Assembly (NCBI GenBank): GCA_003223295.1
Contig: QHYM01000104.1
Span: 32,186-96,185 of the forward strand
Length of the DNA: 64,000 nt
Direction: 5' to 3'
Origin: Acidobacteriota bacterium
GTDB taxonomy: Bacteria > Acidobacteriota > Terriglobia > Acidiferrales > UBA7541
Below are positions 17,877 to 25,641 of the stretch, one piece after another. The position numbers and the translations under genes were made by a program. The first letter of the stretch is position 1, and each line of letters begins with the position of its first letter. A model generated the notes under the pieces. The model worked only from the letters and a program-made list of their open reading frames with translations. It was not told the origin of the DNA and did not search any database.

Positions 17877-18797
17877 TCATCCACTTTCCTCGAGGCAGAG
17901 TTCTTGAACGGACTCCCAAGTGCCATCGGGGGCTCGGGTGAATTCTCGCAAGAGCTCTGTGTCGGAGGTGATCGCCAGTCGTGACCCATCGGGCTTATCG
18001 TGAACAAACCAGTGGCGGCCAGTGCCCGGATAATACGGTGGCCCGATAGTTCCGTCGCAATTCAGTCGCAATGATTTCTCCTGGTGCGCACCCTTCAGGC
18101 ACAATGTCTGACCCTTGAGGCGGTTGGTTTCCTCTTCGTTGATTTGTATGTGCCATCGGAAGGGAGGCTTGTAGCGGCCTTCGAAGAAATCAATGTTCGC
18201 GAATTTATGGTAAGGCTTCAGCCCGTGGGCCATGTAGAGGGGCACTTCGTAATCGAAAGTTCCGGTACCAAAGCCGACCCAGTTATAGCGGCGATCGAGC
18301 AATTCGAGTTTTAAGCCCATCCGGTGACGCGTGATATTCAGAGGAGTCTGATCGTACGGGTCGTAAGAGGGAACGCCGGGATTGGCGGTGACAAAACGTT
18401 CGGTTTCGCGGAGCCATTCTTGGTGAGACTTGCGATTGAAGATCATGAGTCCTGCATTGAAGTACTCCTGGATGGGAATGTCCCAGTCTTTGCACGCGCG
18501 GATGACCATGGGATGAAGGCGCTCCGCAACGGCGACAACTGCATCTGTTTTTGCAAAACGCGGGGGATTCCAGGGTTTGAGGCACACCATATCGGAATCG
18601 AAGAACATTACCTGGTCATGGTCAACAAGATCGAATATTCTCAGCTTCAAATGATGCGAATAAGGAAGGCCTGAACTCGCAAGGTGCTCATCTCCCAGAA
18701 TAATGGTCTTCACACCGGTCATTTTTTCGATGGCCTGCGCGGCATGCTGCGCGAGCTTTGTGTAATATTCGCCGGTCCCGATGGTTACGCCGATCAT
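17877..18797 (-). CDS. GT8-like (glycogenin-type) glycosyltransferase 2
   Basis: 306 aa. GT-A fold with the DxD metal/nucleotide-sugar motif DSD at 67-69 (FFDSDMVCLKPW) and the conserved NAGL stretch (EYFNAGLMIFN). Cytoplasmic, no signal peptide. The frame stays open far upstream, but the ATG at 18797, preceded by AGGGGG, aligns exactly with the MIG start of its paralogue. About 60% identical by eye to the preceding gene, so a tandem duplicate; it begins 37 bases past that gene's stop. Donor and acceptor are unknown; context suggests the lasso peptide or an attached glycan as acceptor. Confidence 0.85.
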   Translation of the reverse strand: MIGVTIGTGEYYTKLAQHAAQAIEKMTGVKTIILGDEHLASSGLPYSHHLKLRIFDLVDHDQVMFFDSDMVCLKPWNPPRFAKTDAVVAVAERLHPMVIRACKDWDIPIQEYFNAGLMIFNRKSHQEWLRETERFVTANPGVPSYDPYDQTPLNITRHRMGLKLELLDRRYNWVGFGTGTFDYEVPLYMAHGLKPYHKFANIDFFEGRYKPPFRWHIQINEEETNRLKGQTLCLKGAHQEKSLRLNCDGTIGPPYYPGTGRHWFVHDKPDGSRLAITSDTELLREFTRAPDGTWESVQELCLEESG

Positions 18798-18834
18798 TTG
18801 TGCCCCCTGCTTGGTCCTTGATGGCCGCGAGCGG

Positions 18835-19752
18835 CTAGGCGGCCGCCGGTTCCAGCCGCTGCACGGACTGCCAATGCTCGCCCTTGGCCAACTTGAATTC
18901 CTGCACGATTTGAGCTTCTGAGCAAAATGCCAGTGCCGGGTCGCCGGCGCGCTCGTGGACAAACCAGTACTGCGCGAAGCCGGGAAAATAGGGAGGGCCG
19001 ATGGTCCCATCAGCATTGAGATGGATTCTCATCTCTTCATCCCCCGTCTTCAGTCGCAGAGTGCGATTCTTGAGCTTGTTCATACTGTCTTCGTCAATTT
19101 TGATGTGCCAATTGAAAGGGGGCTTGTAGCGGCCTTCGAAGAAATCGATGTTCACGAACTTATTTTCGGGATGCAGGCCATGAGCCATGAAGACGGGCAC
19201 TTCACAACTGAGCCGGCTGCCTCCGAAACCAATCCAGTTGTATCTTCGATCCAGCAACTCCAGTTTGAGACCGCGGCGATGACGAGTGATGTTCAAAGCC
19301 GCCTGGTCATAGGGATCGTATTCGGCGAACTTCTGATCGGTTTGTACGAAACGTTCCGTCTCTCGAAGCCAGTCTTGATGGCACTTGCGATTTAGAATCA
19401 GAAGCCCCGCGTTGAAGTACTCATTCAAAGGGATCCGCCAATCTCGGGCGGTGCGGACATGCAGGGGACGAGCGCTCTCGGCCACGGCGACCAGCGCATC
19501 TTTCCTCGCGAGGCGTTCGGGCTTCCAGGGATTGAGGCAGACCATATCCGCGTCGAAATACAGCACGAATTCATCATCCACGAAATCGAACAGCCGCAAC
19601 TTGAGATGGTGGGGAGCAGGAAGGCCTGAGGCAGTGAAGTGTTCATCGCCGAGGATGATGGTCTTCACGCCGATTTTTTCCTCGAGGGCGCGCGCGGCGA
19701 GTTTTGCGAGGCGGCTGTAATACTCACCGGTACCAATGGTGATTCCTATCAT
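18835..19752 (-). CDS. GT8-like (glycogenin-type) glycosyltransferase 1
   Basis: 305 aa, starting MIGITIGTGEYY, with DxD motif DAD at 67-69 (YFDADMVCLNPW) and the EYFNAGLLILN stretch. The ATG at 19752 overlaps the TGA of the upstream GT4 gene (ATGA), showing translational coupling; an in-frame TTG at 19761 is a less likely start. Two near-copies in one operon suggest addition of two sugars or of one sugar at two positions. Confidence 0.86.
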   Translation of the reverse strand: MIGITIGTGEYYSRLAKLAARALEEKIGVKTIILGDEHFTASGLPAPHHLKLRLFDFVDDEFVLYFDADMVCLNPWKPERLARKDALVAVAESARPLHVRTARDWRIPLNEYFNAGLLILNRKCHQDWLRETERFVQTDQKFAEYDPYDQAALNITRHRRGLKLELLDRRYNWIGFGGSRLSCEVPVFMAHGLHPENKFVNIDFFEGRYKPPFNWHIKIDEDSMNKLKNRTLRLKTGDEEMRIHLNADGTIGPPYFPGFAQYWFVHERAGDPALAFCSEAQIVQEFKLAKGEHWQSVQRLEPAAA

Positions 19753-20882
19753 GTTCTCCAATCCCTCGCGACCGCCTGTGAAAAGCGGTCAGAATTGACA
19801 ATTTCCATGATTCGTTTTTCCAGGATGGCGTTTACAGAATTACGGTTGAACTTCTGAATGTCGTTCGAGGCATTGCGGATTCTTCGAAGAATCTCAGGGG
19901 CGCCTCGCTCCTGATAGAGCAAGAGCATTTTTTGTTGCAAGTCGTCCAGGGAAGGGTAGGCCCACTTCATACTCGAATCGAAAAGATAGAAACAATCTTC
20001 CGGCTTGATGTGATCTTCGGCGAAGTCGAGCAGCAAGGAATTGTCCGCATTCATGAACTCGCGGTTCCCCGAGTAGCCAGTTGCGATCGTGGGTTTTTGA
20101 AAAAGCATTGCATCGGACAGGGTCAGCCCCCAACCCTCCGAATGGTGCGGGCTGACGTACGCGTCGGCGGTCGCATAAAGGGCGTTCACCTGGGTTTCAT
20201 TCAGGTTTTCTCGCAGGACGATGATGCCATCGGTCACCAGAGCTCCAGCATCGTCTTGAGGACCAGCCTTGATGATGAGTCTCGCTTTCGGCATGGTTGA
20301 CCGCTGGTTCCGAAAAGCAGTCATGAGAGCGGTTGTGTTCTTTCGCAAGTCCCATAGTTTTGTCACCATGAAGAAATAGAAATTGCCTGGATCGTAGGAA
20401 ATGGCGCGCCCAATGTATTCGCCGTCGGCTTCCGAATAACTCGTATCGCGCTCGACGACGTGCGGCACATAGATGACTCGAGGGTGGTGCCTTGCGAAGA
20501 TTTCCAAGCAGTATTGCGAACATGTCCAAATTTCCTGAACCTGGCGGATCGCTTCCCGATACGAGATGGGCAATTCACTGGCTTCCCAGACGCAATACCC
20601 GACGACATACTTCTTTCTCAAGACAGGATAAGTTTCAAAAAGAGAGGCGAAGGTGTGTGGTTCGAAATGAAGAACCACGATGTCTGCGAGATCAATTTCC
20701 TTCACTACGTTGCACTGGCTTCGGATAATGTTGCGGTAAACTCGCGCTACTCTTGCATGGCTTGGATATCGGCCACAGCCATAGGAAACCTTCACATTCC
20801 TCAGGGTCGACTTCGAGCCGGCAATTTCTTTTGTAATTTCTTGGCCAACGGCTTCCATAGTATTCCCATCCCGACGAGTCAC
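19749..20882 (-). CDS. GT4-like glycosyltransferase
   Basis: 377 aa from the GTG at 20882; an ATG at 20858 (MEAVGQ) with a GGGA site is an equally good start. GT-B fold: the Rossmann-like C-domain has the SPHHSEGWGLTLSDAM donor site, an E-x7-E motif with the second Glu changed to Asp. No signal peptide. First gene of the GT4-GT8-GT8 operon, coupled to the first GT8 by a 4-base overlap. The TACATTAGCCGG site upstream links it to the precursor promoters. Confidence 0.85.
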   Translation of the reverse strand: MTRRDGNTMEAVGQEITKEIAGSKSTLRNVKVSYGCGRYPSHARVARVYRNIIRSQCNVVKEIDLADIVVLHFEPHTFASLFETYPVLRKKYVVGYCVWEASELPISYREAIRQVQEIWTCSQYCLEIFARHHPRVIYVPHVVERDTSYSEADGEYIGRAISYDPGNFYFFMVTKLWDLRKNTTALMTAFRNQRSTMPKARLIIKAGPQDDAGALVTDGIIVLRENLNETQVNALYATADAYVSPHHSEGWGLTLSDAMLFQKPTIATGYSGNREFMNADNSLLLDFAEDHIKPEDCFYLFDSSMKWAYPSLDDLQQKMLLLYQERGAPEILRRIRNASNDIQKFNRNSVNAILEKRIMEIVNSDRFSQAVARDWRT

Positions 20883-20948
20883 GTTGCACTTTACGCTTTG
20901 GTTTTTGCTGGGCGGGCTATCAGCCGTTCAGGGCAACGGACTTCTCGT

Positions 20949-20960
20949 CCGGCTAATGTA
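20949..20960 (-). promoter_or_regulatory. TACATTAGCCGG motif upstream of the glycosyltransferase operon
   Basis: Exact reverse complement of the 12-mer at 8423-8434 before precursor 2, followed on this strand by ACGAGAA, similar to the bases after the precursor copy. A small CGGAC/GTCCG hairpin (20937-20951) overlaps it. The rest of the 308-base divergent spacer 20883-21191 shows no gene and should hold the promoters of the GT operon and of the B1 gene. Confidence 0.4.
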
Positions 20961-21191
20961 GGGCGGGGATTGTAGCGAGTGCTGGAGCGTTCTTTTTTAG
21001 TCTCTGCCCTCAAAAGATAAAAAACCCCTAGGTCCCATGTCAATAGCGTCGGGCCCGAAGTGCAAGTACGGATTGTTTTTTGTGTTTGTGTAAGAGCGAA
21101 TAACTGTGCGATGAAGTATGGGTTGGAGCTTTTTGAAGTTGAGACGTGGTTTACCTAAGGGCTCCGAACAAAACGGAAGAGGAGAGCAACA

Positions 21192-21449
21192 TTGCAGGTG
21201 TCAAGCGTAGCTCGCGTGGCCAAAACTTCCGATGGAAAGGCGGTCATGGAGGTTGCTGGCCGGCCCGCTTTTGAATTGAATCCCGTAGCTTTGAGTATTT
21301 GGACGAAGCTCACATCCGGCCATTCGCTCCCGGAGATCAGTTCGCAGATCGCTGCGGAATTTGGCGCTCCGGAAGGTGTGACGGCAAGGGATGTTCAGCG
21401 CTTCGTCAAACAATTGAAGGACCATCTTCTCGTTTACGACGACAACTGA
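21192..21449 (+). CDS. Lasso B1 protein: PqqD-like RiPP recognition element (RRE)
   Basis: 85 aa. Stand-alone PqqD-family winged helix: beta strands (KAVMEVAGRPAFEL), the LNPVALSIWTKLTSGHSLPEI helix-turn, and a C-terminal helix ending FVKQLKDHLLVYD. In split lasso systems the B1 RRE binds the leader Y-x2-P-x-L motif and presents it to B2 and the cyclase. TTG start with GGAGAG upstream. It stands alone on the plus strand, 8 kb from its B2 partner, which is atypical for lasso clusters. Confidence 0.85.
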   Translation: MQVSSVARVAKTSDGKAVMEVAGRPAFELNPVALSIWTKLTSGHSLPEISSQIAAEFGAPEGVTARDVQRFVKQLKDHLLVYDDN

Positions 21450-21503
21450 GGGAATGAGGCCGCAAGAGGTGACGGCTAGTTCTTATCTCGTTTCTTCAAG
21501 AGC

Positions 21504-22073
21504 TTAGACGGGCGAAGAGTCAGGCCGTTTTGAGGCGTGACCAAGCCTTGTGTAGGGATTCTCTTGTGCAGCTACCCATTCGGAGTTCCCTCCGCCCTGC
21601 ATTTGAAAGCGCTTGGGCCGTTTGCCGAATGTGTTTTGAAAGCAACGCGAAAATGCGGACGTAAAACTGTAGCCGAGAACTCTGGCCGCTTCGTCGACAT
21701 TAAGGTTCTTTGACTCTCTGAGGAGCTTTTCTGCCGTCTTCATTCTGACTCGCCGGGCATATGCGCGCATGGTGACGCGGTATAGCTTCTTGAATTGCCT
21801 GCTGACCAGCGAAAGACTTATCTGGAATTTCTCACATTCTTTGGCCGGGCTGCACGACAGACTGCCGCCTGATTCGTCAATCAGTTGCCGAATTCTTGCC
21901 GCTACCTGCCTAGACCTACACACTGCTTTTTCCAGGATGAGATCCGTTGCCCAGCCCAATAAGAACAATTCAGGACCATGGTAGGAAGGTTGCGACCGTG
22001 AAACGCTGTAAGTGTCCGCAGCAGAGGACTCGTACAATGAGGAAACGGGCTTAGGTTTCTCTGTAGCTTTCAT
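21504..22073 (-). CDS. AraC-family regulator without a large sensory domain
   Basis: 189 aa. The C-terminal double helix-turn-helix of AraC type spans about 70-160 (ISLSLVSRQFKKLYRVTMRAYARR, then ARVLGYSFTSAFSRCFQNTFG). The N-terminal 60 residues contain no recognisable ligand domain, so another protein or intracellular cofactor may supply the signal. It faces the GT4/wHTH gene across a spacer carrying the 33-bp element shared with the B2 promoter, so it is the likely cluster regulator. Confidence 0.82.
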   Translation of the reverse strand: MKATEKPKPVSSLYESSAADTYSVSRSQPSYHGPELFLLGWATDLILEKAVCRSRQVAARIRQLIDESGGSLSCSPAKECEKFQISLSLVSRQFKKLYRVTMRAYARRVRMKTAEKLLRESKNLNVDEAARVLGYSFTSAFSRCFQNTFGKRPKRFQMQGGGNSEWVAAQENPYTRLGHASKRPDSSPV

Positions 22074-22436
22074 GTTACGCAGCGACCGATCGGAAGTTCA
22101 TTTTGAAGGGGCAAAGGCCATAACGTAATTGTGTATTGGGCGGAATATTGACTGCGACCAAGGCACAACATTCGGGCAGGGCAAAAGGCTGGGGCCAAAA
22201 ACAGCATGCTGAATGGAGCCTCCTAGCCGAGTCAATCAGGGACAGTTCTCATATCCGGCCAAAGTAGGCTCATTGCGTGTTGGTTAAGCTTCTCTTCATA
22301 GTTGTCTCTATGTTGATGAACCAATTCCTGCCGTGAGTTGTCACAAAAAGAAAAAGCCATTAGTTGCATTGTCTAACGAAATCAATTGACGCTCAGTTCG
22401 AGTCTTTTCTAACGTCGAGGAGAGAAAGGTGCAGAT
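22074..22436. promoter_or_regulatory. Divergent promoter region with the second 33-bp shared element
   Basis: 363 bases between the AraC-type gene and the GT4/wHTH gene. The element at 22231-22263 (core GACAGTTCTCAT, then CGGCCAAA) matches 13094-13126. No small gene is visible. Autoregulation of the AraC gene plus control of the glycosyltransferase is plausible. Confidence 0.5.
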
Positions 22437-24125
22437 GTGTTTGATGTTTTGAAGGTACTTCGAATTCCAGGAATGCACCAGATGAAGGCGCTGTATATCG
22501 ATCAAGTTGCCGGAAACCCCGAGTCTCCTCATACCAAGAACGGTCAGACAATCAAGGGCGCTGGTGTTTTTGAATGGAACCTGCTTTCCGCACTGCTGGA
22601 ACATGGAACCTACGATGCCTACTTCGCACCCGGATTAACCGAAGAGAAGAGACAAGCACTGGCGCAAGAAGGTTTGAGCGCGGATAGCGTCAGGCGTCTG
22701 GTCCCTGTACCTCTTTGGGGACCGCCACCCATCAAGACCGAGGATAAAGTCGTCCTGTTGACGGCGGGACGGTTCCTGAATGCCCTGGCAGGCATTCGTC
22801 AAAAACTGAAGCAATTCAACGCACCGGTGTGCGGATTCGTGCACTCGATAAACTCGCCGCGCATTGCATTTGCTTTGCTGCAGCAGTGTTTTGCCGGTCT
22901 TTCGGGGGCCGATCTCTTGCTTTGTTCCAGCCGGGCAGGAATGAAAACCATCGACACGTACATTAACGAGATCAACGGGTTCTTACCTTTAGAACTGCAC
23001 TATCCAGCGCGCCGGGCTCTCGTTCCTTTAGGGGTCAAGCTTCCATCAACGAAGCAGACAACCGGTGGGACTCTTAGGCAGAAGTTCAGTCTAGAAACGG
23101 ATGCTTGCATCGCCCTGTACTTCGGCCGTTTGTCCCAGACCAGTAAGTGTGATCTTGGGCCCCTTCTTGTTGCTTTTTCCCAGTTGCTGCGGAAAGGGAA
23201 GAGTCTCTACCTGATTATTGCGGGGGACGACACGCAAGCCAAGGAAGCTCCACGCCTGCAGGCCCTTGCCAGAGAGCTAGACTGCAATGAAAGCCTTATG
23301 GTTTGGGCTAATCCGTCGGCTGAAGACAAACATCTCCTCTATTCCGAGGCAGACTTTTTTGTGTCCCCGAGCGACAACATCCAAGAAACGTTTGGGCTGA
23401 CGGTTGCCGAGGCAATGGCTTATGGGTTGCCAGCGGTTGTATCGGACTGGAATGGTTATCGAGACTTGGTGAAAGACGGGCAAAATGGATTCTTGATCCC
23501 AACCGCCTTCCCATCCACCGTGGAAAGCCTTCGTCTTTGTGATTGCACCATGTCCATGTTAGAGGAAGATTTGCTGGCCCAGTCCACGACGGTCGACGTC
23601 TTGGCATTGTCCGAAAGGATGGAGCAACTTGCGGAGAATCCAGAATTGCGCGCGCACATGGGAAAAACCGCCAGACAGTTTGTGGAAGACACTTGTAGCT
23701 GGCGGGCCGTGGTGAGACGCTACGAGGAAATCTGGGAAGAGTCTCTGCATTTTGCGAGCAGCCCCGCTTCGCGCCCGAGGAAATCCGGCCAGTTATTTGA
23801 CATTTCGCTGGAGAAGTGTTTTGGGCACTACGCAACTGTAAAGCGCGGCGCGGAGCAGAGATGCTTCATAACACGCGAAGGTCGGGAATGGCTAAAGCAA
23901 CCCGGGCGTTTGTATTTTTTATGCCGCTTGTCAACTGCTTTGAATCCCCAAGAATTCACGCATATATTGCGGCACATTGCGGATTGTCCTGGTTTCTCGA
24001 TCAAAGAAATTGTTGCGTCTCTGTCAAACGGTGCAGCCCTTACAGCGGCGAACGCACATTGGATCTTGGCTCGTCTTTTCAAATATGGGCTTGTGACAGA
24101 CCAACAGGATAGTCCTAAGACATGA
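22437..24125 (+). CDS. GT4-like glycosyltransferase with a C-terminal winged-helix/RRE-like domain
   Basis: 562 aa from the GTG at 22437 (AAAGGTG site); in-frame ATGs at 22473 and 22482 are alternatives. GT-B fold, with the donor-site E-x7-E motif intact (ETFGLTVAEAMAYGLP, about residue 320). The last 130 or so residues are not part of a GT4 enzyme: a short segment, then a helical domain (LSTALNPQEF, then GFSIKEIVASLSNG, ending ILARLFKYGLV) whose pattern resembles PqqD/winged-helix domains such as the cluster B1 protein. If it is an RRE, it would bring the transferase to the precursor leader; this is inference. It is divergent from the AraC-type regulator and convergent with the M16 gene. Confidence 0.8.
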   Translation: MFDVLKVLRIPGMHQMKALYIDQVAGNPESPHTKNGQTIKGAGVFEWNLLSALLEHGTYDAYFAPGLTEEKRQALAQEGLSADSVRRLVPVPLWGPPPIKTEDKVVLLTAGRFLNALAGIRQKLKQFNAPVCGFVHSINSPRIAFALLQQCFAGLSGADLLLCSSRAGMKTIDTYINEINGFLPLELHYPARRALVPLGVKLPSTKQTTGGTLRQKFSLETDACIALYFGRLSQTSKCDLGPLLVAFSQLLRKGKSLYLIIAGDDTQAKEAPRLQALARELDCNESLMVWANPSAEDKHLLYSEADFFVSPSDNIQETFGLTVAEAMAYGLPAVVSDWNGYRDLVKDGQNGFLIPTAFPSTVESLRLCDCTMSMLEEDLLAQSTTVDVLALSERMEQLAENPELRAHMGKTARQFVEDTCSWRAVVRRYEEIWEESLHFASSPASRPRKSGQLFDISLEKCFGHYATVKRGAEQRCFITREGREWLKQPGRLYFLCRLSTALNPQEFTHILRHIADCPGFSIKEIVASLSNGAALTAANAHWILARLFKYGLVTDQQDSPKT

Positions 24126-24219
24126 CCTTGACTTCTCTTTGATCCTTCCAGGTCATCGCTTTTTTCCCGGTTTTGGCCCGAGCCCTCTTTTGCGGTTCGC
24201 CTGGCGCGGTTCGGCTCCC

Positions 24220-25530
24220 CTACGCCACTTCCTTAGCGGCCGCCTTGGCTGGCGCACGAAAAACTATAGCGCGATTCTCATTTCGCAAATATTTTTGCGC
24301 CACGGTCATCGTTTGTTCCCGCGTTACTGCCAGAAATTCATCCAAAATAGTGTTTACTAACTGCGGTTGGTCATCGAAAAGCGCGAAACAAGCCAGCAAA
24401 TGCATCAGCCCATACTTCGGCATGTAGGGGCCACCATCGTCCAGGCGCGCATAAAAATCTGCTTGCCATTTCACTAACAACTGGTTCAATTCGTCCGTGG
24501 TCAGGCCAACCTCTTGAACGCCGCGAATGACCGCGTCAAATGCTAGTAGTGCAGATTCACTGGGATACTCCGGCCGGAACCGAAGGCATGTAATCAACTG
24601 ATTCGGACCATTATAGCCGAAGAAATCGTCGATTCCGCCCCAAGCTTCTAAGGCAATTTGCCTTTTTTCCACCAACTCGCGGTGAATTCTCCCGGCTCTT
24701 CCATAGTGGAGCTCCTGATCGAGTAGCGCCATTGCGCACCAATCGCTGGTCCGCCTCTCAGGCATCAAATATCCAACGGCCAAGGACGGCAACGCTCCAA
24801 TTTTCTCTTCAATGTATCCGCGCCGTTCTTGGGTTTGTTCGGGCTCGCTTGGATCGAAGGAGGGAAGAGCCGTTCCAGCGGGAATGCTGCCAAAGTATTG
24901 CTCCGCCAAAGCGAGGCCGTCTTGCGGCTTCACGTCGCCAAGCATCAGCAAAACAGCATTATTGGGCACATAATAGGTTTTGAAAAATGTTTCCAGATCT
25001 TTTAAGTCGATGGCGTCGAGATCCGCGAAATCGCCATAGCACGTGTGCGCATTCGCCCAATTGCGAAACGCCATGGCAGGCATGTCAAGTATGGGAAAGC
25101 CGCCATAGGGTTGGTTCAGCACATTGCGACGAACTTCTTCTTTGATAACATCGCGCTGAGTTTTCAGGTTCCCTTCGTTAAGCTTGAGAGCTCGCATGCG
25201 GTCTGCTTCCAGCCAGAGCACGCGGCAGAGCGCGTTTGAGGGCACGGATTCAAAATAATTGGTCCAGTCGCAGCCCGTTGAACCATTAGACCGCCCTCCG
25301 CTCGCGTGGATTAGCTTGAGGTGTTGCTCTCTTGGTGCGTTCGCAGAGCCTTGAAACATCATGTGTTCGAGCAAGTGCGCAAAGCCGCCGCGGCCTGGGG
25401 GGTCCATGCGGAAACCAACCTTGTAGTACACGCCCACAGTCGTCACTGGTGCGCTGTGATCCGGTGCGATGACGACTTTTAAACCGTTCGGCAGCGTTAT
25501 GTATTCAATCGTAATTTGGAGTCGTTTCAA
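24220..25530 (-). CDS. M16-family zinc metallopeptidase (PqqF/processing-peptidase-like)
   Basis: 436 aa. Inverted zinc motif H52-L-L-E-H56 (FAHLLEHMMF) with the third ligand Glu131/132 about 75 residues later (VIKEEVRR), a complete single-unit M16B-type protein. No signal peptide; TTG start. It lies 111 bases downstream of the lasso exporter in the same direction. M16 peptidases process RiPP-like substrates in other systems (PqqF), so it could degrade released leaders or trim the long conserved tail, but a housekeeping role is possible. Confidence 0.83.
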   Translation of the reverse strand: MKRLQITIEYITLPNGLKVVIAPDHSAPVTTVGVYYKVGFRMDPPGRGGFAHLLEHMMFQGSANAPREQHLKLIHASGGRSNGSTGCDWTNYFESVPSNALCRVLWLEADRMRALKLNEGNLKTQRDVIKEEVRRNVLNQPYGGFPILDMPAMAFRNWANAHTCYGDFADLDAIDLKDLETFFKTYYVPNNAVLLMLGDVKPQDGLALAEQYFGSIPAGTALPSFDPSEPEQTQERRGYIEEKIGALPSLAVGYLMPERRTSDWCAMALLDQELHYGRAGRIHRELVEKRQIALEAWGGIDDFFGYNGPNQLITCLRFRPEYPSESALLAFDAVIRGVQEVGLTTDELNQLLVKWQADFYARLDDGGPYMPKYGLMHLLACFALFDDQPQLVNTILDEFLAVTREQTMTVAQKYLRNENRAIVFRAPAKAAAKEVA

Positions 25531-25641
25531 TCGTTGCTCTGCCTTCCAGACGGCATTGTTCTTCTCGGAAAGGACTCAATTGAGTGGAACAGCACAGCAG
25601 GGCATGGGACGGCACTAAGTTTCGCTGGGCACGGACTTTCA

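Noticed and set aside
18798..19016. N-terminal extension of the second GT8 gene
   Set aside because: It is the 3' end of the first GT8 gene in another frame; the ATG at 18797 aligns with the paralogue start and has an AGGGGG site.
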